64,000 bases of DNA from Gordius sp. MW1 (GCA_964036665.1 OZ038530.1:620001-684000); one strand, 5' to 3'. Positions 1-9,727 are shown, counted from the first letter of the stretch. A program made the numbers and translations. The notes: generated by a model from the letters alone, not told the origin.

Positions 1-91
1 TTGTCCGTCCGTTGTCCGTCCGTTGTCCGTCCGTTGTCCGTCCGTTGTCCGTCCGTTGTCCGTCCGTTGTCCGTCCGTTGTCCGCCCGTTG
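1..91 (+). repeat. 11-bp satellite array, segment 1 (cut by window start)
   Basis: Eight perfect or near-perfect units of GTTGTCCGTCC run up to the first transposon copy. This is the most homogeneous stretch in the window. The last unit before the transposon carries the GCCC variant. The array continues outside the window to the left. Confidence 0.97.
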
Positions 92-106
92 CAGGGTTTC
101 TTTCAG
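92..106 (+). repeat. Left terminal inverted repeat, transposon copy 1
   Basis: CAGGGTTTCTTTCAG. It matches the reverse complement at 1488-1502 over all 15 bases, and pairing stops at the next outward base. Confidence 0.95.
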
Positions 107-112
107 GGGGGA

Positions 113-140
113 GTCCGGGGGGGGTAATACCCCCCCGGGG
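113..140. promoter_or_regulatory. GC-only subterminal hairpin, copy 1
   Basis: A run of 8 G (117-124), the loop TAATA, and a run of 7 C flanked by CC and GG give a stem of about 9 G:C pairs just inside the left terminus. Copies 2 and 3 carry the same structure with compensating tract lengths. A role in transposase binding or in stalling replication is inference only. Confidence 0.6.
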
Positions 141-518
141 AGTTTCAAATACCCCCCCCCCCCCCCGGAGAGTTTTGATTGAAGGAAGCATGAACATGAA
201 CTGAGGTTCCACCATGAAGTCATAAATTATATTAATAATAGGCTTAGGCTAAAATTGAAATTCAATAAATTATTTTAATTTGTCAATAAAAAATATAAAA
301 TTGGCGAAATTAAATTTGTTTACAGATCAGGTGGAAATCATTCATAGACATCATTTTTTAACATCTGTGAACCGTAAATTTACAATCTTGAAAGTTACAA
401 ATTATCTTTAATATATCAATAGGTAACTAAACATAAATAAATGCTTTTAGAATTATTAAATCACTATCTTACTTATAAACTTAAAAAGAATTATTATAAA
501 TAATACATTCTATGTTTT

Positions 519-531
519 TTTTGAATTGCAG
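519..531 (+). promoter_or_regulatory. Candidate 3' splice site before 5' coding remnant, copy 1
   Basis: A T-rich tract (514-522) followed by GAATTGCAG ends five bases before the ATG at 536. This is a good match to a eukaryotic acceptor and would make the upstream AT-rich 350 bp a 5' intron or leader. The same site lies upstream of the ATGs at 12449 and 16380. Confidence 0.5.
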
Positions 532-535
532 ATAG

Positions 536-772
536 ATGTCTGGTAAATATAAAAGTACTCTTTTACACTACTTTAGTAAAAAGGAAAAGTCTAATAAAAA
601 GGATGGTAAATATGATTTAATTTGGAATAATTTTAATTATGCAACAGGTGAAGATATGAATAATTGTTCTGTAGAAAAAACTCTGGTTTGTTCCATTCAA
701 TGTTATAATGAAAAGGATGGTATTTATATTTATATTACTAACAAAATATTGGTCATTTTAAATGTATATTAA
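536..772 (+). pseudogene. hAT transposase 5' coding remnant, copy 1
   Basis: A 78-codon ORF. The first 25 residues are lysine- and serine-rich with the motif STLLHYFSKK, resembling the N-terminus of ZMYM1/zinc-finger-MYM-like hAT transposases (an 'SFF/YFxKK' start), though not diagnostic alone. From about residue 38 it probably runs past a splice donor (CAG/GTGAAG around 646) into intron or diverged sequence, so the real exon may be about 37 codons. No zinc-finger BED or catalytic DDE residues are present. Copies 2 and 3 differ at K18N and Q55H. It is a remnant of a plain DNA transposon gene and unlikely to make an active protein. Confidence 0.5.
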
Positions 773-1110
773 CTAATTATAATTTGCTTGCAAGCATATA
801 AAAAAGATCTTTTTTGTCTAATCAATTATGTATTATGAAAAGGTGAGGATAATTCTGTGGAGAAACTGGTTTATTCCATAGATTGTCAAAATAAAAAAGA
901 TGGTATTTACATTTATACACACAAAATAATGTTTATAACTAATGATAATTATCTGTCATGCATTTAAATTCTGATATAGATAAAATATCTTTTTTATCTA
1001 TTTGATTTTGAATTAGAAATAGGCGAGAAGATATGTTTGGGGAATACTATGGGTATTTGTGTTTATATAAAATAATAAATAAGGCATGAATATGTTTGTT
1101 TGTAATAGGT
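646..1110 (+). repeat. Degenerate direct repeats (about 180-195 bp) inside transposon copy 1
   Basis: Three related units start at 646 (AGGTGAAG), 841 (AGGTGAGG) and 1021 (AGGCGAGA). The first two share a long series of matches: TTCTGT-GA-AAACT, CTGGTTT-TTCCAT, AAAGATGGTATTTA-ATTTATA, then AACTAAT and a TCTTTTTT-TCTA block. The third is shorter and more diverged. The unit boundary coincides with a splice-donor-like GGTGAG. This looks like an old tandem duplication of an exon-intron segment. It is also present at 12559-13023 and 16490-16954. Confidence 0.65.
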
Positions 1111-1305
1111 AAAGATGGGACTGAATTAAGAAAAACTCTTGACCGAATTATGGTTGCATTAAGAAACAGGCTAGGGGAGATATCTTTAGACCACTGTATG
1201 AGAATATCTATAGAAGGGGCTGACCTTCCTACTGAAGAATATCTAGATATGGCGATGAAGGAGTACGCCTTTAAAAAACAAAGAAGTATTCGGTTACTTT
1301 CTTAA
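1096..1305 (+). pseudogene. hAT transposase C-terminal remnant (dimerisation region), copy 1
   Basis: A 69-codon ORF ending in TAA. Residues about 18-44 (IMVALRNRLGEISLD, then MRISIEGADL) match the pattern typical of the hAT C-terminal dimerisation domain, where NRLG is followed by a short helix and RISIEGP. This is family knowledge, not a database hit. The last 20 residues (MAMKEYAFKKQRSIRL) fit the usual 'W-x-x-KK-x-RR' tail. Copy 1 lacks 26 bp present in copies 2 and 3, which joins an upstream frame (KDGTELRKTL) to the domain and removes the FSAMN residues. An AATAAA lies 86 bases past the stop. Confidence 0.7.
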
Positions 1306-1390
1306 AAGAACACTTGCCCGTTAAAATATTACATGTATTTATTTAATGATTATGCGTGTATGTATCAATTTATATATCACTTATATCACC

Positions 1391-1396
1391 AATAAA
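1391..1396 (+). terminator. Candidate polyadenylation signal AATAAA, copy 1
   Basis: AATAAA 86 bases after the stop of the C-terminal remnant, in AT-rich DNA and just before the C-tract terminus. Its position suits a transposase 3' end. It is conserved at 13330 and 17261. Confidence 0.45.
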
Positions 1397-1440
1397 AATT
1401 AGTAAATATTATACAAAATGGTTTAGCAATTAAAAAAATT

Positions 1441-1487
1441 TTTACCCCCCCCGGAAGTTGAAAATACCCCCCCCCGGAGCATTTTTT
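1441..1487 (+). repeat. Right subterminal C-tract direct repeats, copy 1
   Basis: TTTAC(8)GGAAGTTGAAAATAC(9)GGAGCATTT. The left end carries the same pattern in the same orientation, ATAC(7)GGGGAGTTTCAAATAC(15)GGAGAGTTTT at about 127-177. The subterminal blocks are therefore direct, not inverted, repeats. Confidence 0.75.
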
Positions 1488-1502
1488 CTGAAAGAAACCC
1501 TG
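1488..1502 (-). repeat. Right terminal inverted repeat, transposon copy 1
   Basis: CTGAAAGAAACCCTG, the exact reverse complement of 92-106. The 11-bp array resumes at the next base. Confidence 0.95.
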
Positions 1503-4500
1503 GTCCGCCCGTTGTCCATCCGTTGTCCTTCCGTTGTCCTTCCGTTGTCCGTCCGTTGTCCGTCCGTTGTCCGTCCGTTGTCCGTCCGTTGTCCGTCCGT
1601 TGTCCGCCCGTTGTCCTTCCGTTGTCCGTCCGTTGTCCGTCCGTTGTCCGTCTGATGTCCTTCCGTTGTCCGTCCGTTGTCCGCCCGTTGTCCTTCCGTT
1701 GTCCGTCCGTTGTCCGTCTGATGTCCTTTTGTTGTCCGTCCGTTGTCCGCCCGTTGTCCTTTTGTTGTCCGTCCGTTGTCCGTCCGTTGTCCGTTCGTTG
1801 TCCGTCCGATGTCCGTCTGATGTCCTTTTGTTGTCTGTCCGTTGTCCGTTCGTTGTCCGTCTGATGTCCTTTTGTTGTCCTTCCGTTGTCCGTCTGATGT
1901 CCTTCCGTTGTCCGTCCGTTGTCCGCCCGTTGTCCTTCCGTTGTCCGTCCGTTGTCCGTCTGATGTCCTTTTGTTGTCCGTCCGTTGTCCGCCCGTTGTC
2001 CTTCCGTTGTCCGCCCGTTGTCCGTCCGTTGTCCGTCCGTTGTCCGTCCGTTGTCCGCCCGTTGTCCTTCCGTTGTCCTTCCGTTGTCCGTCCGTTGTCC
2101 GTCTGATGTCCTTTTGTTGTCCGTCCGTTGTCCGTCCGTTGTCCTTCCGTTGTCCTTCCGTTGTCCGCCCGTTGTCCGCCCGTTGTCCGTCCGTTGTCCG
2201 TCCGTTGTCCGCCCGTTGTCCTTCCGTTGTCCGCCCATTGTCCGTCCGTTGTCCGTCCGTTGTCCGTCCGTTGTCCTTTCGTTGTCCGCCCGTTGTCCGT
2301 CCGTTGTCCGTCCGTTGCCCGCCCGTTGTCCTTCCGTTGTCCTTCCGTTGTCCGTCCGTTGTCCGTCTGATGTCCTTTTGTTGTCCGTCCGTTGTCCGTC
2401 TGATGTCCTTTTGTTGTCCTTCCGTTGTCCGTCCGTTGTCCGTCTGATGTCCTTCCGTTGTCCATCCGTTGTCCGTCCCTTGTCCGTCTGATGTCCTTCC
2501 GTTGTCCGTCTGATGTCCTTTTGTTGTCCGTCCGTTGTCCGTCTGATGTCCTTTTGTTGTCCTTCCGTTGTCCGTCATTTGTCCGCCCGTTGTCCGTCCG
2601 TTGTCCGTCCGTTGTCCTTCCGTTGTCCGTCTGATGTCCTTTTGTTGTCCGTCCGTTGTCCGTCCGTTGTCCGCCCGTTGTCCTTCCGTTGTCCTTCCGT
2701 TGTCCGCCCGTTGTCCGCCCGTTGTCCGTCCGTTGTCCGTCCGTTGTCCGTCCGTTGTCCTTCCGTTGTCCGTCTGATGTCCTTTTGTTGTCCGTCCGTT
2801 GTCCGTCCGTTGTCCTTCCGTTGTCCTTCCGTTGTCCGTCCGTTGTCCGTCCGTTGTCCTTCCGTTGTCCGTCCGTTGTCCGTCTGATGTCCTTCCGTTG
2901 TCCATCCGTTGTCCGTCCCTTGTCCGTCTGATGTCCTTCCGTTGTCCGTCCGTTGTCCGTCTGATGTCCTTCCGTTGTCCGTCCGTTGTCCGTCCCTTGT
3001 CCGTCTGATGTCCTTCCGTTGTCCGTCCGTTGTCCGTCCGTTGTCCGCCCGTTGTCCTTCCGTTGTCCTTCCGTTGTCCGTCAGTTGTCCGTCTGATGTC
3101 CTTCCGTTGTCCGTCCGTTGTCCGTCCGTTGTCCGCCTGTTGTCCTTCCGTTGTCCGTCCGTTGTCCCTCTGATGTCCTTCCGTTGTCCGTCCGTTGTCC
3201 TTCCCTTGTCCGTCCGTTGTCCGTCCGTTGTCCTTCCGTTGTCCTTCCGTTGTCCGTTCGTTGTCCTTCCGTTGTCCGTCTGATGTCCTTTTGTTGTCCG
3301 TCCGTTGTCCGTCCGTTGTCCTTCCGTTGTCCTTCCGTTGTCCGTCCGTTGTCCGTCCGTTGTCCTTCCGTTGTCCGTCCGTTGTCCGTCTGATGTCCTT
3401 CCGTTGTCCTTCCGTTGTCCGTCCGTTGTCCGTCTGATGTCCTTTTGTTGTCCGTCCGTTGTCCGTCCGTTGTCCGTTCGTTGTCCGTCCCTTGTGCGTC
3501 TGATGTCCTTTTGTTGTCCGTCCGTTGTCCGTTCGTTGTCCGTTCGTTGTCCGTCTGATGTCCTTCCGTTGTCCGTCCGTTGTCCGCCCGTTGTCCTTCC
3601 GTTGTCCGTCCGTTGTCCTTCCGTTGTCCTTCCGTTGTCCTTTTGTTGTCCGTCCGTTGTCCGTCCGTTGTCCGTTCGTTGTCCGTCCCTTGTCCGTCTG
3701 ATGTCCTTTTGTTGTCCTTCCGTTGTCCGTTCGTTGTCCGTCTGATGTCCTTCCGTTGTCCGTCCGTTGTCCGCCCGTTGTCCTTCCGTTGTCCGTCCGT
3801 TGTCCGTCCGTTGTCCTTCCGTTGTCCGTCCGTTGTCCGTCTGATGTCCTTCCGTTGTCCATCCGTTGTCCGTCCCTTGTCCGTCTGATGTCCTTCCGTT
3901 GTCCGTCCGTTGTCCGTCTGATGTCCTTCCGTTGTCCGTCCGTTGTCCGTCCCTTGTCCGTCTAATGTCCTTCCGTTGTCCGTCCGTTGTCCGTCCGTTG
4001 TCCTTCCGTTGTCCGTCCGTTGTCCGTCCGTTGTCTGTCCGTTGTCCGCCCATTGTCCGTCCGTTCTCCTTCCGTTGTCCGTCCGTTGTCCTTCCGTTGT
4101 CCGTCTGATGTCCTTTTGTTGTCCGTCCGTTGTCCGCCCGTTGTCCTTCCGTTGTCCGTTCTTTGTCCATCTGATGTCCTTTTGTTGTCCGTCCGTTGTC
4201 CGTTCGTTGTCCGTTCGTTGTCCGTTCGTTGTCCGTCTGATGTCCTTTTGTTGTCCTTCCGTTGTCCGTTCGTTGTCCGTCTGATGTCCTTCCGTTGTCC
4301 GTCCGTTGTCCGCCCGTTGTCCTTCCGTTGTCCTTCCGTTGTACTTCCGTTGTCCGTCTGATGTCCGCCCGTTGTCCTTCCGTTGTCCGTCCGTTGTCCG
4401 CCCGTTGTCCTTCCGTTGTCCTTCCGTTGTCCGTCCGTTGTCCTTCCGTTGTCCGTCCGTTGTCCGTTCGTTGTCCGTTCGTTGTCCGCCCGTTGTCCTT

Positions 4501-4786
4501 CCGTTGTCCTTCCGTTGTCCGTCCGTTGTCCTTCCGTTGTCCGTCCGTTGTCCGTCTGTAGTCCTTTTGTTGTCCGTCCGTTGTCCGTCTGATGTCCTTT
4601 TGTTGTCCTTCCGTTGTCCGTCCGTTGTCCGTCTGATGTCCTTCCGTTGTCCATCCGTTGTCCGTCCCTTGTCCATCTGATGTCCTTCCGTTGTCCGTCC
4701 GTTGTCCGTCTGATGTCCTTCCGTTGTCCGTCCGTTGTCCGTCCCTTGTCCGTCTGATGTCCTTCCGTTGTCCGTCCGTTGTCCAT
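1503..4786 (+). repeat. 11-bp satellite array, segment 2
   Basis: About 298 units of GTTGTCCGTCC with frequent variants: GTTGTCCTTCC, GTTGTCCGCCC, GTTGTCCGTTC, GTTGTCCTTTT and the linked change ...GTCTGATGTCC. From about 2006 to the end it is the left copy of the 4.9-kb duplication. The rare variant GTCTAATG at 3961 and the CCCATTG/CTCCTTCC cluster at 4045-4075 serve as tracers of later copies. Confidence 0.97.
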
Positions 4787-4870
4787 CAGGAGGCTACAAG
4801 TTTGAATCCCGGAGAGTATTCTGTTCTTGTTAATAACATTGATAATATGACTTTTTAGCCGTCCGCTGAA

Positions 4871-5061
4871 ATTTTCACGAAGCCTATATGGTTGAACAAA
4901 AAAATTTAAAAAATTTTCAAGTCGAAAATCTTTTTTTTGTCGGAATTCACCTCTGATATCGAAAATTTTCATGAGGCCTATATGGTGTTACAAAAAAATT
5001 GAAAAAATTTTGAGGTCGAAAAAAATATTTTTTGATAAAAAAATTTAATAAATTGCATAGC
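4871..5061 (+). repeat. Two AT-rich tandem units within island 1
   Basis: Both units start ATTTTCA(C/T)GA(A/G)GCCTATATGGT, continue with an A-run, then an AATTTT(C/G)A-GTCGAAAA block. The first unit ends in a TCGGAATTCACCTCTGATATCG stretch that the second has lost. Their divergence shows that this small tandem duplication is older than the copying of the whole island. Confidence 0.85.
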
Positions 5062-5155
5062 ACGGAGGGACGACGGAGGGACGACAGAGGGACGACGGAC
5101 GGACGACGGAGAGACGACGGAGGGAGGACGGACGGACAACGGAGGGACGACGGAC
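5062..5155 (-). repeat. Inverted 11-bp sub-array in island 1
   Basis: About 8.5 units in the opposite orientation, read on the minus strand as GTCGTCCCTCC with some GTCGTCCGTCC. This variant mixture is distinct from that of the flanking plus-strand array. The sub-array ends at a near-palindrome, ACGGAC-C-GTCCGT, centred on 5156. Confidence 0.9.
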
Positions 5156-5241
5156 CGTCCGTTGTCCGTCAGGAGGCAACAAGTTTGAATCCGTGAGAGT
5201 ATTCTGTTGATAATATGACTTTTTGGCCGTCCGCTGGCTAC

Positions 5242-8200
5242 GTCCGTTGTCCGTCCGTTGTCCGCCCGTTGTCCGTCTGTTGTCCGTCCGTTGTCCGTCC
5301 GTTGTCCGTTCGTTGTCCGTTCGTTGTCCTTCCGTTGTCCTTCCGTTGTCCTTCCGTTGTCCGTCCGTTGTCCGTCTGATGTCCTTCCGTTGTCCGTCCG
5401 TTGTCCGTCCGTTGTCCGCCCGTTGTCCTTCCGTTGTCCTTCCGTTGTCCGTCCGTTGTCCGTCCGTTGTCCGTCCGTTGTCCGTCCGTTGTCCTTCCGT
5501 TGTCCGTCAGATGTCCTTTTGTTGTCTGTCCGTTGTCCGTTCGTTGTCCGTTCGTTGTCCGTTCGTTGTCCGTCCGTTGTCCGCCCGTTGTCCGCCCGTT
5601 GTCCTTCCGTTGTCCGTCCGTTGTCCTTCCGTTGTCCGTCCGTTGTCCGTCCGTTGTCCGTTCGTTGTCCGTTCGTTGTCCGCCCGTTGTCCTTCCGTTG
5701 TCCTTCCGTTGTCCGTCCGTTGTCCTTCCGTTGTCCGTCCGTTGTCCGTCTGATGTCCTTTTGTTGTCCGTCCGTTGTCCGTCTGATGTCCTTTTGTTGT
5801 CCTTCCGTTGTCCGTCCGTTGTCCGTCTGATGTCCTTCCGTTGTCCATCCGTTGTCCGTCCCTTGTCCGTCTGATGTCCTTCCGTTGTCCGTCCGTTGTG
5901 CGCCCGTTGTCCGCCCGTTGTCCTTCCGTTGTCCGTCCGTTGTCCGTCTGATGTCCTTCCGTTGTCCGTCCGTTGTCCGTCCGTTGTCCGCCCGTTGTCC
6001 TTCCGTTGTCCGTCCGTTGTCCGTCCGTTGTCCGTCCGTTGTCCGTCCGTTGTCCTTCCGTTGTCCGTCAGATGTCCTTTTGTTGTCTGTCCGTTGTCCG
6101 TTCGTTGTCCGTTCGTTGTCCGTTCGTTGTCCGTCCGTTGTCCGCCCGTTGTCCGCCCGTTGTCCTTCCGTTGTCCGTCCGTTGTCCTTCCGTTGTCCGT
6201 CCGTTGTCCGTCCGTTGTCCGTTCGTTGTCCGTTCGTTGTCCGCCCGTTGTCCGTCCGTTGTCCGTCCGTTGTCCGTTCGTTGTCCGTCCCTTGTCCGTC
6301 TGATGTCCTTTTGTTGTCCGTCCGTTGTCCGTTCGTTGTCCGTTCGTTGTCCGTTCGTTGTCCGTTCGTTGTCCTTTCGTTGTCCGTTCGTTGTCCGTCT
6401 GATGTCCTTTTGTTGTCCTTCCGTTGTCCGTCCGTTGTCCGTCTGATGTCCTTCCGTTGTCCGTCCGTTGTCCGCCCGTTGTCCTTCCGTTGTCCGCACG
6501 TTGTCCGCCCTATGTCCGTTGTCCGTCCGTTGTCCGTCCTTTGTCCGCCCGTTGTCCGTCCGTTGTCCGTCTGATGTCCTTTTGTTGTCCGCCCGTTGTC
6601 CGTCCGTTGTCCTTCCGTTGTCCGTCCGTTGTCCGTCCGTTGTCTGTCCGTTGTCCGCCCATTGTCCGTCCGTTCTCCTTCCGTTGTCCGTCCGTTGTCC
6701 TTCCGTTGTCCGTCTGATGTCCTTTTGTTGTCCGTCCGTTGTCCGCCCGTTGTCCTTCCGTTGTCCGTTCTTTGTCCATCTGATGTCCTTTTGTTGTCCG
6801 TCCGTTGTCCGTTCGTTGTCCGTTCGTTGTCCGTTCGTTGTCCGTCTGATGTCCTTTTGTTGTCCTTCCGTTGTCCGTTCGTTGTCCGCCCGTTGTCCGT
6901 CCGTTGTCCGTCCGTTGTCCGTCCGTTGTCCGCCCGTTGTCCTTCCGTTGTCCTTCCGTTGTCCGTCCGTTGTCCGTCTGATGTCCTTTTGTTGTCCGTC
7001 CGTTGTCCGTCCGTTGTCCTTCCGTTGTCCTTCCGTTGTCCGCCCGTTGTCCGCCCGTTGTCCGTCCGTTGTCCGTCCGTTGTCCGCCCGTTGTCCTTCC
7101 GTTGTCCGCCCATTGTCCGTCCGTTGTCCGTCCGTTGTCCGTCCGTTGTCCTTTCGTTGTCCGCCCGTTGTCCGTCCGTTGTCCGTCCGTTGCCCGCCCG
7201 TTGTCCTTCCGTTGTCCTTCCGTTGTCCGTCCGTTGTCCGTCTGATGTCCTTTTGTTGTCCGTCCGTTGTCCGTCTGATGTCCTTTTGTTGTCCTTCCGT
7301 TGTCCGTCCGTTGTCCGTCTGATGTCCTTCCGTTGTCCATCCGTTGTCCGTCCCTTGTCCGTCTGATGTCCTTCCGTTGTCCGTCTGATGTCCTTTTGTT
7401 GTCCGTCCGTTGTCCGTCTGATGTCCTTTTGTTGTCCTTCCGTTGTCCGTCATTTGTCCGCCCGTTGTCCGTCCGTTGTCCGTCCGTTGTCCGTCAGATG
7501 TCCTTTTGTTGTCCGCCCATTGTCCGCCCGTTGTCCGTCCGTTGTCCGTCCGTTGTCCTTCCGTTGTCCGTCTGATGTCCTTTTGTTGTCCGTCCGTTGT
7601 CCGTCCGTTGTCCGCCCGTTGTCCTTCCGTTGTCCTTCCGCTGTCCGCCCGTTGTCCGCCCGTTGTCCGTCCGTTGTCCGTCCGTTGTCCGTCCGTTGTC
7701 CTTCCGTTGTCCGTCTGATGTCCTTTTGTTGTCCGTCCGTTGTCCGTCCGTTGTCCTTCCGTTGTCCTTCCGTTGTCCGTCCGTTGTCCGTCCGTTGTCC
7801 TTCCGTTGTCCGTCCGTTGTCCGTCTGATGTCCTTCCGTTGTCCATCCGTTGTCCGTCCCTTGTCCGTCTGATGTCCTTCCGTTGTCCGTCCGTTGTCCG
7901 TCTGATGTCCTTCCGTTGTCCGTCCGTTGTCCGTCCCTTGTCCGTCTGATGTCCTTCCGTTGTCCGTCCGTTGTCCGTCCGTTGTCCGCCCGTTGTCCTT
8001 CCGTTGTCCTTCCGTTGTCCGTCAGTTGTCCGTCTGATGTCCTTCCGTTGTCCGTCCGTTGTCCGTCCGTTGTCCGCCTGTTGTCCTTCCGTTGTCCGTC
8101 CGTTGTCCCTCTGATGTCCTTCCGTTGTCCGTCCGTTGTCCTTCCCTTGTCCGTCCGTTGTCCGTCCGTTGTCCTTCCGTTGTCCTTCCGTTGTCCGTTC

Positions 8201-9727
8201 GTTGTCCTTCCGTTGTCCGTCTGATGTCCTTTTGTTGTCCGTCCGTTGTCCGTCCGTTGTCCTTCCGTTGTCCTTCCGTTGTCCGTCCGTTGTCCGTCCG
8301 TTGTCCTTCCGTTGTCCGTCCGTTGTCCGTCTGATGTCCTTCCGTTGTCCTTCCGTTGTCCGTCCGTTGTCCGTCTGATGTCCTTTTGTTGTCCGTCCGT
8401 TGTCCGTCCGTTGTCCGTTCGTTGTCCGTCCCTTGTGCGTCTGATGTCCTTTTGTTGTCCGTCCGTTGTCCGTTCGTTGTCCGTTCGTTGTCCGTCTGAT
8501 GTCCTTCCGTTGTCCGTCCGTTGTCCGCCCGTTGTCCTTCCGTTGTCCGTCCGTTGTCCTTCCGTTGTCCTTCCGTTGTCCTTTTGTTGTCCGTCCGTTG
8601 TCCGTCCGTTGTCCGTTCGTTGTCCGTCCCTTGTCCGTCTGATGTCCTTTTGTTGTCCTTCCGTTGTCCGTTCGTTGTCCGTCTGATGTCCTTCCGTTGT
8701 CCGTCCGTTGTCCGCCCGTTGTCCTTCCGTTGTCCGTCCGTTGTCCGTCCGTTGTCCTTCCGTTGTCCGTCCGTTGTCCGTCTGATGTCCTTCCGTTGTC
8801 CATCCGTTGTCCGTCCCTTGTCCGTCTGATGTCCTTCCGTTGTCCGTCCGTTGTCCGTCTGATGTCCTTCCGTTGTCCGTCCGTTGTCCGTCCCTTGTCC
8901 GTCTAATGTCCTTCCGTTGTCCGTCCGTTGTCCGTCCGTTGTCCTTCCGTTGTCCGTCCGTTGTCCGTCCGTTGTCTGTCCGTTGTCCGCCCATTGTCCG
9001 TCCGTTCTCCTTCCGTTGTCCGTCCGTTGTCCTTCCGTTGTCCGTCTGATGTCCTTTTGTTGTCCGTCCGTTGTCCGCCCGTTGTCCTTCCGTTGTCCGT
9101 TCTTTGTCCATCTGATGTCCTTTTGTTGTCCGTCCGTTGTCCGTTCGTTGTCCGTTCGTTGTCCGTTCGTTGTCCGTCTGATGTCCTTTTGTTGTCCTTC
9201 CGTTGTCCGTTCGTTGTCCGTCTGATGTCCTTCCGTTGTCCGTCCGTTGTCCGCCCGTTGTCCTTCCGTTGTCCTTCCGTTGTACTTCCGTTGTCCGTCT
9301 GATGTCCGCCCGTTGTCCTTCCGTTGTCCGTCCGTTGTCCGCCCGTTGTCCTTCCGTTGTCCTTCCGTTGTCCGTCCGTTGTCCTTCCGTTGTCCGTCCG
9401 TTGTCCGTTCGTTGTCCGTTCGTTGTCCGCCCGTTGTCCTTCCGTTGTCCTTCCGTTGTCCGTCCGTTGTCCTTCCGTTGTCCGTCCGTTGTCCGTCTGT
9501 AGTCCTTTTGTTGTCCGTCCGTTGTCCGTCTGATGTCCTTTTGTTGTCCTTCCGTTGTCCGTCCGTTGTCCGTCTGATGTCCTTCCGTTGTCCATCCGTT
9601 GTCCGTCCCTTGTCCATCTGATGTCCTTCCGTTGTCCGTCCGTTGTCCGTCTGATGTCCTTCCGTTGTCCGTCCGTTGTCCGTCCCTTGTCCGTCTGATG
9701 TCCTTCCGTTGTCCGTCCGTTGTCCAT
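5242..9727 (+). repeat. 11-bp satellite array, segment 3
   Basis: About 408 units. The first part (to about 6612) is rich in GTTGTCCGTTC runs of three to five. The section 6881-9727 is the right copy of the segment-2 array. A 7-bp short unit, TATGTCC at 6511-6517, breaks the 11-bp phase. Confidence 0.97.

Larger units (their letters stand above)
92..1502 (+). mobile_element. hAT-type DNA transposon derivative, copy 1 (1,411 bp)
   Basis: Seen: perfect 15-bp terminal inverted repeats CAGGGTTTCTTTCAG (92-106) and its reverse complement (1488-1502). Inside are GC-tract subterminal regions and an AT-rich interior with two coding remnants on the plus strand. Known: hAT elements usually begin CAG-G and make 8-bp target duplications. 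Inferred: an internally deleted, non-autonomous derivative, because a full hAT transposase of about 600 residues does not fit. It differs from copies 2 and 3 by at least four substitutions, longer C and G runs, and the lack of 26 bp near the 3' remnant. The right flank re-enters the 11-bp array at a phase implying a 1- or 12-bp duplication, not 8 bp. Confidence 0.82.
4787..5241 (+). repeat. Strand-switch island 1 (455 bp)
   Basis: Parts in order: module M-long (4787-4868), two AT-rich units (4871-4964 and 4965-5061), an inverted 11-bp sub-array (5062-5155), an orientation switch at 5156, then module M-short (5170-5236). M-long and M-short share CAGGAGGC-ACAAGTTTGAATCC, GAGAGTATTCTGTT and GATAATATGACTTTTT-GCCGTCCGCTG. 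M-short lacks 15 bp in the middle. No coding capacity was seen. GTTTGAATCC resembles a pol III B box, but no A box or foldable tRNA was found. Confidence 0.93.

Noticed and set aside
1-91. Telomeric repeat
   Set aside because: The unit GTTGTCCGTCC does not resemble the TTAGGG or TTAGG families, and islands and transposons interrupt it. A subtelomeric or pericentromeric position remains open but is not shown by the sequence.
1096-1305. Functional small gene encoding the 69-residue protein
   Set aside because: It is the tail of a transposase dimerisation domain without the core, its upstream frame exists only because of the 26-bp difference from the other copies, and there is no independent promoter evidence.
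92-1502. LTR retroelement or other virus-like element
   Set aside because: The element has short terminal inverted repeats, no long terminal direct repeats, and its only recognisable coding trace is of hAT type.
1503-4786. Possible CRISPR array (short repeats)
   Set aside because: The repeats are contiguous 11-mers with no unique spacers, and the surrounding sequence is eukaryotic in character.
4787-4868. Possible tRNA gene at the GTTTGAATCC motif
   Set aside because: The flanking bases do not form a T-arm stem, no A box or acceptor stem lies upstream (only 11-bp array), and the motif differs from the B box at the normally invariant C.
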